DNA from: Gnomoniopsis sp. IMI 355080
Taxonomy: Eukaryota > Ascomycota > Sordariomycetes > Diaporthales > Gnomoniaceae
Direction of reading: 5' to 3'
Assembly: GCA_027946555.1 (NCBI GenBank)
Contig: JAPEVC010000160.1
Span: forward strand, 1-64,000
DNA: 64,000 bases
Notes under the pieces: model-generated
The model's database searches: none
What the model was told of the DNA's origin: nothing
Seen by the model: only the letters and a program-made list of their open reading frames with translations
Part shown: in pieces, positions 42,801-52,560 of the stretch
Layout: each line of letters starts with the position of its first letter
Position numbering within the stretch: the first letter of the stretch is position 1
Program-made: the position numbers and the translations under genes

Positions 42801-44891
42801 GATATCACAGGCTTGAAATTCTTGGAATCCCTCCAGTCGGTTTCGAGTATTAAACCAAGTGAGCCCGCCCAACGGCAATTTGGCAACGTTCAACGACAGT
42901 CTGTCCCAAGACATGGCCAACACAAGTCGCACAACTCGCCAGCCACGACTGCGTTTGTGCAGCCATCTTTTTGTATGGATGGGACCTGCGAAGTGCTGAA
43001 GAGACAGAAACTGAGACCCCAAACGGCCGAGTTTCGCATACCAGTACGATCGAGATTTTGCTTCATACTATTGGGCTTTCGTACCGATCTTACTTTGTTC
43101 CCTCTTGATTCAGCAACTTTGAACTGGGTCTGTACATCGCTTGCAACATTTAGACGCAAAGGTATGATAGATGGAAGTGTTATCACTGCAGATGCATAGT
43201 GGTATCATTGAGGAGAGTCTGTCAACAATTGCGCAATATATCAATGCTGATGGTATTCCACTGAATCGTCGCTCAGCTCGCATGTCTAACACATCTTGCA
43301 GGCTGGCGAAGGTGCCAGTGAGACGAGGCGACATAGCAAAGACAGAGTGCCGAGCACTTTCATCAAAGCTTCCGCTGTTGGCCGTCTCACGAGGTACTGT
43401 ACTCCGGATTCATCACACTTTCAAACTCATACAGCACTGTGACGCCGCGGTCGCTTCCGTTGCGTACGTTCCACCCAATCACTCCCGAAGCTGTCGTCGC
43501 ACAGGAAGATTGTCCTCGACACATTGACTTCGAGGTAACGGCCCCGGCCTACATACATCCTGCCCGTCCCCGCCATCGGCTGCCGGCCTCATTGGACATG
43601 CCATGACTGGCATGCCAACTTTATCCTGCAAGTTTCGGCACACAGCATTATATCTTGGCCTCCCTACCATTTTTCACCAACCGATTCTAACAAGTGACCA
43701 GCAGAGCCGGGAATACCAATTTATTCATTTTCGATATCCGCTCGCGGTCTGCTTTAACTTGGCCAACACTGGCACGGGTATGTGCAGGTTGTAAAGACTA
43801 GGTCCGAGGTAGATTGCCGTGGGAAACACACCGCCGAGCCTATCCTATGGGACTGCTTCACACCTTGATGAGAGCCTCGTCTTTGGCATGCGGCAAGCTA
43901 TAGGCTGGGTGCCCCAAGACAACAATCAGGATCTCGATTCCTCATCGTTACACCATTCCTCCGAAAGGTGTCGCTACGGTCGACCAGCCTTCGTTGTCTG
44001 AGTCGCGGCTGTTTTCTATGCTGCTGTAAGTACATTCCATGGCGCGCTAAAGTATCCCAGCTTGCAGATGTAGGGCGTACACATCCGGGAATCCGGTCGT
44101 CTTTGACATGGTTCCTGGGGTATTCGAAGGCCTTGCCTGTATTGTGCTTCTACTTGCCACTTACACACCCGTCCTGAATCCTTGACGGCCACTCCGCACC
44201 CAGAAGAGCCCGGAGGTGGCCGTTTTCTGCTACGTACCAAGACCAGTACCTTCTCAATATCTTCTATATCGAGTGGTTCTTCCCTTCTTTTCCTTCCAGA
44301 GCACAGGACTTGCTGGTGTCTCGTTTCTCATGACCACTTCTGGAAGCGGGCCTTGCCGAGATACAAGCATCCAGAAGTCTCCCTGAGATCAAGCACAAGA
44401 CGATGTTGGTCTCCACCCACACTTCATCGACATACATGTTGTGGCTTGTCTGAAGACTTTCGACAGCCAACGACCAAGAGTCGATCATCAAGACCCCAGT
44501 GACCCATTTCCCGACACCCACAGTTTGGCGAGATACAATTCACGCTAGATATCACAGACACGACACTTCGACACACATTACCCGTTACCCCTGCGCTTGG
44601 CGGTTGTCAGATCGCAGTAGTTGACTAGGACGATCGGGCCCTTTGTTTACCATTCCGATCTTTTGCACCTATCATACATCTTGACTACATTTCCAGCAAA
44701 AGCTTGTCCCTATACTTGGGCACAACCCCTTCAACATCGTCATTAAAGTTTCTCCTTACTCCACTCCAAGACGAGGCGCAAAGCCACCCGTCCTATACCC
44801 TTGCCGTGCTTGAACCCCCTTCCCCACACACAACATCTCCGTCAATATTACAGTACTTGTTCTCCTCGCTTCCGCATCACTAACTTTCACA
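39895..44891. other. Gene-free interval, about 5 kb
   Basis: The longest stretch without a supported gene. The left end is the upstream region of the second dynamin-like gene, where GTGAGT...CAG signals at about 40100 and 39972 suggest an intron in its 5' leader. The right end (about 44500-44891) is pyrimidine-rich and runs into the GPCR start, as expected of a long 5' untranslated region or promoter. Between them all open frames are under 120 codons and show no family motif. AACCTAGGTAGGTAG occurs at 41632. Confidence 0.5.
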
Positions 44892-47385
44892 ATGGACGTC
44901 CCACTCGCTGAGGATAGGGAGTTCGCCATGTTGGACCCGAATCAGATCAGCGTGCTCAACGCCGTTGAACGCATGGGCGCAACGCTGTCACTCTTTGGCA
45001 TCATTTTGATATTCATCACCTTCGCTTTCTTCAAACGCTTACGCACTATCCCAAATACCTTTATCTTCTTTGCTTCAATCGCCAACATAGGCGCGTGCGT
45101 GGCCTGCCTAATAGCATATGACGGCATCACGGCTTTACACGAAGATGTCGATTCACCACTGTGTCAGGCGCAGGGCTTCATATTCGAATGGTACGTATGG
45201 AGCCATACCCTTCACAATGTGACATTTGGAAGCCATCATGTCTTGATATGAAACTGACGTCTTGGAAAGGTTCATGCAATCAGACCCATGGTGGTCCTTC
45301 GCGATGGCCATAAATGTCTATATGGTCTTTTTCATGTCCTTTAATCCAACCACGTTCCGACATTACCTTTGGGCATACTGTTTAGTCTGTTATGGCCTTC
45401 CAGCCATACCGGCTTTCGTGTTCCTACTAATACATGTAGAGAACGGTCCCATTTACGGGGACGCGGTTGTAAGTCCTCGCCGTTACTCTAGCAATGCGAA
45501 CCCCGTCCAGTACTGAGAACTGTCTTTGCTAATATCACCTTTCCTTGCCGCAGTTATGGTGCTGGATTGGATCACAATGGAATGCTCTTCGCATCTACTC
45601 CTACTATCTACCCATCTGGATTTGCAGTGTCCTATCTGCCGTCATCTACTTCGCCGTGGGCTATCACGTGTTCCACCAGCGTAATCAGCTGCGCAACCTG
45701 TCACTGAGCACCCAGGGAAAGGACTTGGCGGGTGACTCAACTGACGTGAGAGACTCAGCAGAAAAGGTGTGTCACTTGTGTCTCCTTGCGTATGGTTGCT
45801 CCCGCTGGTGGGGGCTTCATCTGTCCTGATCCATTCGATCACGAAGCCTGTGTATCATGGGTTGCCTCTCATTTCTTTCGTCAAACATCTCTTGGGAGGT
45901 CCCGCGGTACTCAAATAATGGGGAACCAACTTTCGTCCGCGGGAGGAGAAAAACATGCGTTACGTTACTTTTGAGACGGCTGGAGATCCTGCGACCCAAA
46001 GCTCGAGAGCCACCAACGCCCTACAAGTGCTTCGTCACCGGGTCTTCGAGTCTTCGCCTCCTTCCTCCACTTTCATCTTCTTACGTCGATGAGAGCTATA
46101 TGACCTGAGACAATAAGACGTCGAATGACCACCTGAGCAGTGAATGTCATGGCTGATGACCTGTCTGTCTCACCAGAACCTGACATCTCACGCTGGACCG
46201 CACTACTACGGCAGCGTGACGACCGAGATCCAAGTCACGAGCGCAGCGATTCCAATTCCACGACCAGCCTATACGAATCCTTTTGAGACGTCTCCCAGAA
46301 CAACCCACACCAATTCTGCCGCCCGCCGACCAAGCGCAGCGCCGCCGACCCTCCGTGTCAACACGGATGATCCTACGCGCACCACCACGTCCGCCCCCGA
46401 TCCTCCCAGCGCTCTCTCACTTATGCACACACATAACTACCCTTGGTCAGCGGAACCAAGCACATTCGCAGACAGTAGCACCAATGACTCAACCGCTGCA
46501 ACGCTGGTGAATAGTACGACCAGTCCATTCACCTCGCCATTTTCTGCCACCGCCCCGCGAAGTTTTGAGAATGCAAACCACTCTTTCAACACCAGCCAAT
46601 ACACATCCATCTCGGCAGAACCACCATCCAAGGTAGCAGAAGAGCGCGGACCGTCTCCCACGCGCCTCCTTACCGCTTCCTCGAAGCGATCGCCCACGAG
46701 CGGCGACTCCGAAACCCTCCCAACAGTACACTCACATCCTCACACCAAGCGCGGTAGCGATGAGACGACGACCAGCAGCGGTGGTGGTGCGCATAGCGGC
46801 GGCAATAGTGGCGGCAACTTCTTTCGACGCATGTCGTTAAGTACGCGGCGTTTCGGCGCGCGCTTGAAACACATGGACCCAGTCAAGCTGGCATACCTGC
46901 GGACATCCTTTGTCTTTGCGATCTCGATTCTCGTCACGTGGACACCGAGCAGCATTAACAGGGTATACACGCTCATCTACCCGGACAAGGCGTCGTACGG
47001 ACTGAACATTGCTGCAGCGGTGGTGTTGCCGTTGCAAGGGGTGTGGAATGCGGTGATTTACTTCACGACGTCGTGGAAGATCTTCCGGGAGGAGATGGAG
47101 GCCACGCGGACGGGCCGGAGACTGTTGAGGGTGCTGAGGCTGGGGAGTCGGTCCGCCGAGACAGGGCCGAGGCAGAGCGGAGGCAGCTTTGCGCTCGGGA
47201 GCTCGGAGCGGACACCGAGGAGTGAGATGGGTAGGAACAGGAGGCTGGAGGGAGAGAGTCTCGACAATGAAGGGGTCGAAGGGGTTGAAATGCGGAGCCC
47301 GATGTCAAGCCCCAGACCCCAGCAGTCGATCACGCGGATGAGCACGATGAGGGTTACGCAAAAGCAATTGGATGACTTTGCCTAA
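44892..47385 (+). CDS. cAMP-receptor-like G-protein-coupled receptor
   Basis: Four exons, 44892-45190, 45270-45468, 45554-45766 and 46177-47385, encoding 639 residues. Introns 1 and 2 are 79 and 85 nt; intron 3 is 410 nt and starts with GTGTGT. Five membrane segments come before a long Ser/Thr-rich cytoplasmic loop: GATLSLFGIILIFITFAFF, TFIFFASIANIGACVACLIA, a segment around WWSFAMAINVYMVFFMSF, YCLVCYGLPAIPAFVFLLI and YYLPIWICSVLSAVIYFAVG. The loop (about residues 215-460) holds many SP/TP sites. Two segments follow (TSFVFAISILVTW and ASYGLNIAAAVVLPLQGVW), then a cytosolic tail. FKRLRTIPNTFIFF, WCWIGSQWNALRIYSYYLP and the SSINRVY motif are typical of the fungal group related to Dictyostelium cAMP receptors (Neurospora GPR-1 type), implicated in development. 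The ligand is unknown. Confidence 0.87.
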
Positions 47386-48096
47386 GGACGCAATTATTGC
47401 GGTACTAGCTACTCTATATACGAAGTTGGGAGTGTTGACTCGGTGTTGATTGCTGAGGAGTGGCGCCATTAGATTTTATACTTCGCTGGAAGGGATCAGC
47501 AGTGACTCCCTTCGCCTTTATCTAGTCTCTTTCCTGTGACCTGTAACGTGTGTTGTGGAATACTTACCTACCTAGGTACTTAGGTAGCTAGCTCACATAT
47601 GTCGTGCGGGCTGCCTCGGATGGAACACTTTGAATGTGCCTTTCCGTCGCAGAACGTACATTGTCAATGATATTCTGCCTCTTGGCACATATACATATCA
47701 TGTGCATGTAATTCTCTGACAAACTGGATACTTTGGACATCTTGTCAGGCGTACATATGAAGATGAAGCCGTGTGCCTTCCTCTGTAATTAACTCGCAAT
47801 CTTGCACCTACATCAACGTTTGCTTCTCCAGCCATGGATATAGGAAGATAATAAGATTGAAAATGAATTATATCAATAATTTGGTGCTTCTACAAGCTCG
47901 CTCAATAGCTTAGTGCACATCTGTGTGATATCAAGACCGCATCTCTGCAGTCCCGAGGTCGGTCACCCAACCCACCCGAGAAGTGTGGGCCGAAGGCATT
48001 TTGTCCTGACTGTCCGGCACCTCCCACCACAATAACAAGGCCTTGCTTTTCACCGTTTTGCATAAATTATCATTTGACTATCGCGGCACAGCCGGC
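47386..48096. other. Convergent intergenic region
   Basis: The 3' ends of the GPCR gene (plus) and the small secreted protein gene (minus) face each other. An exact TACCTAGGTA palindrome is at 47569-47578, followed by CTTAGGTAGCTAGCTC. Confidence 0.5.
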
Positions 48097-48597
48097 TTAC
48101 TTGCACTCGCTCACAACATCCTGCCCAGCTGAAGTTGCGTCGGCAACAGCGGCCAGAGCATCGCTCACAGCCGTATCAGATCTATCAAATTGTCAGCAAA
48201 CATTCAATAACGACAACACTTGGACAGTTTATAAGTTCAAGTGGACATAGGATAAATAAACTCACACATCTCCAGCAGCAAGCGTAGCATTCATAGCTGC
48301 CAGTCCAGCCGCAACATCGTCACGTCCACTGGCAGGTGCCGCGTCACCGCTGAGCAGAGCTCCAGCGATCGCTTTGATACCGCCGTTTGCCTGATCCAAG
48401 CCAGCCTGGGCAGCGGTCTGGGTTGCGGGGTCTGCGATGTTGCTGATGGCATCGCCGGTGGAGCCGAGTGCCGCCACCGTCTTGACACGGGCGACGTTGC
48501 ACGCGAGGTTGCCCACCTGACGGGGTGCAACCGCGGCGGAAGAGACGCTGATGGCGAGCGCAAAGAAGGTGGTAAGAACGACTCGGAGGGCGTACAT
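48097..48597 (-). CDS. Small secreted protein, two cysteines, unknown function
   Basis: Two exons, 48597-48266 and 48181-48097, encoding 138 residues. The 84-nt intron has GTGAGT and GATAG and splits a Val codon; unspliced, the frame ends one codon later. Residues 1-21 are a leader (MYALRVVLTTFFALAISVSS) followed by a likely AVAPRQ processing site. The mature part is Ala/Gly-rich and helical, with just two cysteines: Cys33 (NLACNVARV) near the start and Cys137 (VVSECK) at the very end, positioned to close a loop. Small Ala-rich secreted proteins with terminal cysteines are common in plant- and wood-associated ascomycetes; some resemble hydrophobic-surface-binding proteins. I cannot assign it to a family with confidence. 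Confidence 0.72.
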
Positions 48598-48974
48598 GAT
48601 TGCGGTTTTTATTATCTTCTTTGTAGATGGTATAAGATTGTGTGTGTGTGGGGTGGCGGTTGTTTAGTCAAGGTCTTGTCTTTAAGGATGCGATGAAGAA
48701 CGGATGGCAAGTGTTGAGATGTCGGACGAACATACCTGCTCCAGTGGCAGAGGTTTGGCGGCTATTTAACATCTAGTCGGACGAAGTTAAAAGTCGAGAT
48801 GACACTTACCTTGACAGATTTCGTCGCGAGTTCTGAAGCCGCTATGTCTTGTCACGACCTGTACAGGGACCCTGGCACGAGGAGTATTAACCTTGCTGGC
48901 CCACAGAAAATGGGTTCAAAACTCTAAACAACGCCAAAAATGCATCTTCTTTTCTGCGTTTCGAGCGAACAAAA

Positions 48975-49072
48975 AGACGCGATTGGATCGAGGCCGAAGC
49001 AGTTTCTGGGTCGATTTGCGTGAAGACGCGATTGGATCGAGGTCGAAGCAATTTCTGAGTCGATTTGCGTGA
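48975..49072. repeat. Imperfect 49-bp tandem duplication
   Basis: Two head-to-tail copies, 48975-49023 and 49024-49072, both starting AGACGCGATTGGATCGAGG. They differ at three positions, all G/A or C/T transitions. It lies in non-coding DNA next to the dispersed repeat. Confidence 0.9.
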
Positions 49073-49207
49073 TCTGCCCGAACCCGTGAACTTCCCTTTG
49101 GTGGTGGGATCCACTGTGCCAGGTATCCCCAAACCAAGGGGCAGATCTGTTCCAGAAACCGTGTTTCAACCCGGGTCTTACTTTGTCATGTTCGTAACGT
49201 CGTACTG

Positions 49208-49508
49208 CTAGCCCGAAAGGGACTGAACGAGTTTAAGCATATTTTGACATGAGTTCTCTGGGGCTGGGATCTCAAACCAGACCACAGCACCCAGGTCAGT
49301 GGGACTGTTGAAATCGTGGTCCCTGTGGAGGAGCTGCCTGGGAGAAGAAAATCCCGGCATAGCCACGTTTGAGCAGATGAGATGATTTCAATGGGCCGAG
49401 ATAAGTAACATACGTTGGGAGCTGAAGGTGAAGCTGGTGCTCTACGCGCTCCTGGTTGCTTTCCAAGCTTGGGATTGTCTCATTTTCTTGGATGTACAGC
49501 TAGAGATG
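49208..49508 (+). repeat. Dispersed repeat, copy A (transposon relic?)
   Basis: About 300 bp that align, with small gaps, to 53727-54017 in the same orientation. Well-kept anchors are CTCTCTGGGGCTGGGATC, CCCTGTGGAGGAG and GCTTTCCAA. No terminal repeats, tRNA-like ends or transposase frame can be seen, so the element class is unknown. This copy is the more GC-rich of the two. Confidence 0.75.
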
Positions 49509-50550
49509 GCGTCCACAAACCAAGGACCCATGCTACAAATGCATGTTGGATACGTTCCGTTCCTCAGTCCCAAAAAGGTTGGTCCTAGCATTTTAGAAAA
49601 GGACCACATTCGATTACATATATCTATTGGTCATGAATGCGGATACTGATAGTGCCGGGTCATTCTCGAATGCGTTTGAAATTCATGGAAACTTTCGAGG
49701 AATTTGAAAATGCGACAACTACCATTGGCTTGAGTTGGGCTTTACTACAATGGCATCGCTATGGTAGTATGAAATACCCAGATCGGTAGCTCGCCAGTGA
49801 GTCCCGTGCCGGAGCTGATCATATTTCCTTACCTGGCTTATTAAGTCGCCATTCTTGTAAGGACCTGCGCAGTCTCCTCTCGTGGCTTAAAGTGCCTCAC
49901 TTGAACACAACAACCTTCAATACCTAGGTACCCTGGGTAGGTACCTGAGAGATACTCAATAGCTTGCCTGTATTCGCTACACAGTTATATCTGCATAGCA
50001 TCTGGATGTCACATCACATCGATCACCTGGGCAATCGCGATTGACATTTAATATCGGCCTTGTGACTGTTTGAATATTCCACTGAGAACATCTGGACCAA
50101 CCGCGTCTGAGCTACGGCATCAAGATTACATGGCAAGCAGAAGTACCCCAACAAGGATCAAAATTGAACAAGCTCCTTTGCCTTAACAAGCCCGTCGATG
50201 TCGCGGGCAGCTTGACTGCAATAAGTTGAACACGTACATTGGCGAATGTCTAAAACCTCCTCGCCGCTATGTATGAGGGTTTGATGGAGAAGCCGGTGGG
50301 AAAACCTGACCAGACGTCAGCTAACCTTTGACTTCGAGTTCCCACCAAACCTGTGCCAGTTTCTTTATATAGTGGTATTTGCATCATCGGTATCCTTCGA
50401 GAGCATATGTCTGCCGACGCTTTCTATGCTGAGCGACTACTCTGACCACATGTTAGAGCTTGACAAAAGTAAAAGCTGGGCTTTTATTCCTCATTACTAA
50501 ATCATGGACGAAAGCCCCTGTTGCAATTTGTTCTCCGGGCCACCACTGCG

Positions 50551-52560
50551 CTATGTATCTTCCAAGATTGACTCGCTGGCTTTAGCAGACAGTAGATAGG
50601 TCGGAAGCTGGATGAAGAAGCCAGGAATCACAGGAAAGGCACTTGCATCCACAACCCGCAGCCCACTCGTACCCTTCACCTTGAATTTGGAATCCAACAC
50701 TGTTCCTATAGGGGCGGTACAGCATGCGTGGTGCCCAAAGGAGTTGGTGGACACATACTCCTTGATTTGATCTTCCGTACTGACATTGTTGCGCCCAGGT
50801 TGCGTCTCGGTAAAGGTTCCATCGAGCGGGATGAGGTCGTCCATTGCGCGACGAGCAAAGGCGACACCCTCGTACGAGGCTTGCAGATCCTGTGCAGCTG
50901 CAGCCGCGTCGCCCTCGAAAGTATTGAATGCGATAACGGGTACATCGCGTGGATCTGCAGAACGCAGGCGGACTGTACCGGCTGTATTCTCCGTGTTGGC
51001 CTTGAGACTAATCCATGTCCAATGTCTCTTGTCAGAGTCAAGAGCCAGCTTGGCCCAGCCGGGGAAGAAACCAGGAAAGTTTGCGGGTGCGCCGTAAACC
51101 ATCACGTCAGGGTCGTCCTTTGTCGCGGCGGATGACTTTATCACCACACCCAGCGCTTCTCCAGATGTCGCATACAAACCCTTGGAGGTGTCATCGGTCC
51201 CAGCGAGGTATTGATCCAAGCATGGGTCGTCAACTTCGGGATAACCGTACATGAATGTACAGTCGTTGAGCAAAGAGAAATTGGACGAAGCTTCGCTAAT
51301 CACTGGCACCTCGATGTGATCGCGGAGGTTCGATCCAACGGGTAAATCCACAACCTGCTCTATCCCAAACTCAGCGAGTTCATCGGCCGGACCAATGCCG
51401 CTAAGCTTGAGAAGCTGAGGCGTATTGAAAGCCCCTGCGGAAATAATGACTTCCTTTGTGGCATTGACAGTACCCTCTCCCTCGATCGTGGCGTTGTCGG
51501 ACCGTGTATCAGCTCTGTACAGGCCTTCGCCTTCGAGATAATCGACTCCAGTTGCCACTGGTCCACTTGACGAATTCTCAAATCGAATTTTGGTCACTAG
51601 AGTGTGCAATTTGATGTCAAGATGATACAGTCTATCACCATTATCGTCCACGGCATTTGCCACTTGCAAGATCCGATCTCTTGCGCCGCCTCTTGTGGCA
51701 TCTTCCATAGACAAAGGGATCTGATACGGGCCAGTCGTGATAGTGGGTCCAGGTGCGTTAACGTCCTTGAGAAGAATCTCCCCAAGTCCGGCAACAGTCT
51801 GAACAGCAATACCAACTAGGCTAATTCCCATAGCTGACGCAGCCGAGACAATGATGCTGACAACCTTGAGATCCTGGATAGCTGTCACCAGGGAGGTGAG
51901 TTCGGTCCACAACCATCCCGTAAAGCCGTGGCCCACGACAGTGTTGGGTAGGTAATTGCAGTGCTCAATCTCCTCATACAGACGCTGAAACGTGCTTCCA
52001 TTCCAGCTCGAGTCTCCGGTCAGGTCTCCAACAGTCTCCCAGTCATTGTCGAAAGCTCTTATTGTAATGAGAGCATTGTGTCGAGAGCATCCGCCAAGTG
52101 TGCCAGCCCTTGGGTAAAGTGTGCCGATGGCGGTGGCATCTGCCGGAGGATCTAGTCCAGTATAGATGCTCCCATTGGGAAGTTGGTACGACGTGATGGC
52201 ATCTTTCGCTTGTGTGCTTGGGTCAGAACTGCGTGTGGCGAAGTAGTTCCATTGTGTAGTTGGGAACTCGTCCGTGGCGCGAGGAAATAGAGCGGGTACT
52301 CTCTCGAACAGATTGTCGCCCTCATCACCACCGGCGTCGATCAAAAGGACGGAATATCCTGCAGTGGCAAGATTTGCGGCTGTGGGACCTCCTCCTGGAC
52401 CAGAACCGACTACGATGTAGTCGTATGCAGTCGTATTAGTCGACTGTCGAGCCGCAAGGAAGGGGTCATGCCGAGACCTATGTGCTCTGGGAGAAGCAAC
52501 AGTGCTCGCCACGCCCGTGAATAGTGGTAGAGTTGGCAGCAAAAATTTCAAAGCATACAT
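50551..52560 (-). CDS. Secreted GMC oxidoreductase (FAD-dependent, glucose-methanol-choline family)
   Basis: Single exon, 669 residues. A leader (MYALKFLLPTLPLFTGVAST) and a short pro-like stretch precede the FAD-binding beta-alpha-beta unit YIVVGSGPGGGPTAANLA (dinucleotide glycines 52-57). Further family marks are RAGTLGGCSRHNALITIRA, the second GMC signature region around KEVIISAGAFNTPQLLKLSG, and the C-terminal active-site segment NSFGHHACCTAPIGTVLD, with the catalytic His and a second His before VVDASAFPVIPG. It belongs to the extracellular fungal group that oxidises alcohols or sugars and often yields hydrogen peroxide; the exact substrate cannot be read. About ten NxS/T sequons fit a secreted protein. 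It lies between two copies of a dispersed repeat and 2 kb from the PKS gene, on the same strand. It could be a tailoring enzyme, but the leader argues for an extracellular role. Confidence 0.9.
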   Translation of the reverse strand: MYALKFLLPTLPLFTGVASTVASPRAHRSRHDPFLAARQSTNTTAYDYIVVGSGPGGGPTAANLATAGYSVLLIDAGGDEGDNLFERVPALFPRATDEFPTTQWNYFATRSSDPSTQAKDAITSYQLPNGSIYTGLDPPADATAIGTLYPRAGTLGGCSRHNALITIRAFDNDWETVGDLTGDSSWNGSTFQRLYEEIEHCNYLPNTVVGHGFTGWLWTELTSLVTAIQDLKVVSIIVSAASAMGISLVGIAVQTVAGLGEILLKDVNAPGPTITTGPYQIPLSMEDATRGGARDRILQVANAVDDNGDRLYHLDIKLHTLVTKIRFENSSSGPVATGVDYLEGEGLYRADTRSDNATIEGEGTVNATKEVIISAGAFNTPQLLKLSGIGPADELAEFGIEQVVDLPVGSNLRDHIEVPVISEASSNFSLLNDCTFMYGYPEVDDPCLDQYLAGTDDTSKGLYATSGEALGVVIKSSAATKDDPDVMVYGAPANFPGFFPGWAKLALDSDKRHWTWISLKANTENTAGTVRLRSADPRDVPVIAFNTFEGDAAAAAQDLQASYEGVAFARRAMDDLIPLDGTFTETQPGRNNVSTEDQIKEYVSTNSFGHHACCTAPIGTVLDSKFKVKGTSGLRVVDASAFPVIPGFFIQLPTYLLSAKASESILEDT

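Larger units (their letters stand above)
48598..50550. other. Gene-free interval with repeat sequences, 2 kb
   Basis: Holds a 49-bp tandem duplication (48975-49072), one copy of a dispersed repeat (49208-49508) and a TACCTAGGTA palindrome (49921-49930). Short open frames here fall inside the repeats and are not called. Confidence 0.55.

Noticed and set aside
44182..44502. 106-codon frame upstream of the GPCR gene
   Set aside because: Low-complexity composition in a pyrimidine-rich leader. It might be an upstream frame but there is no support for a protein.
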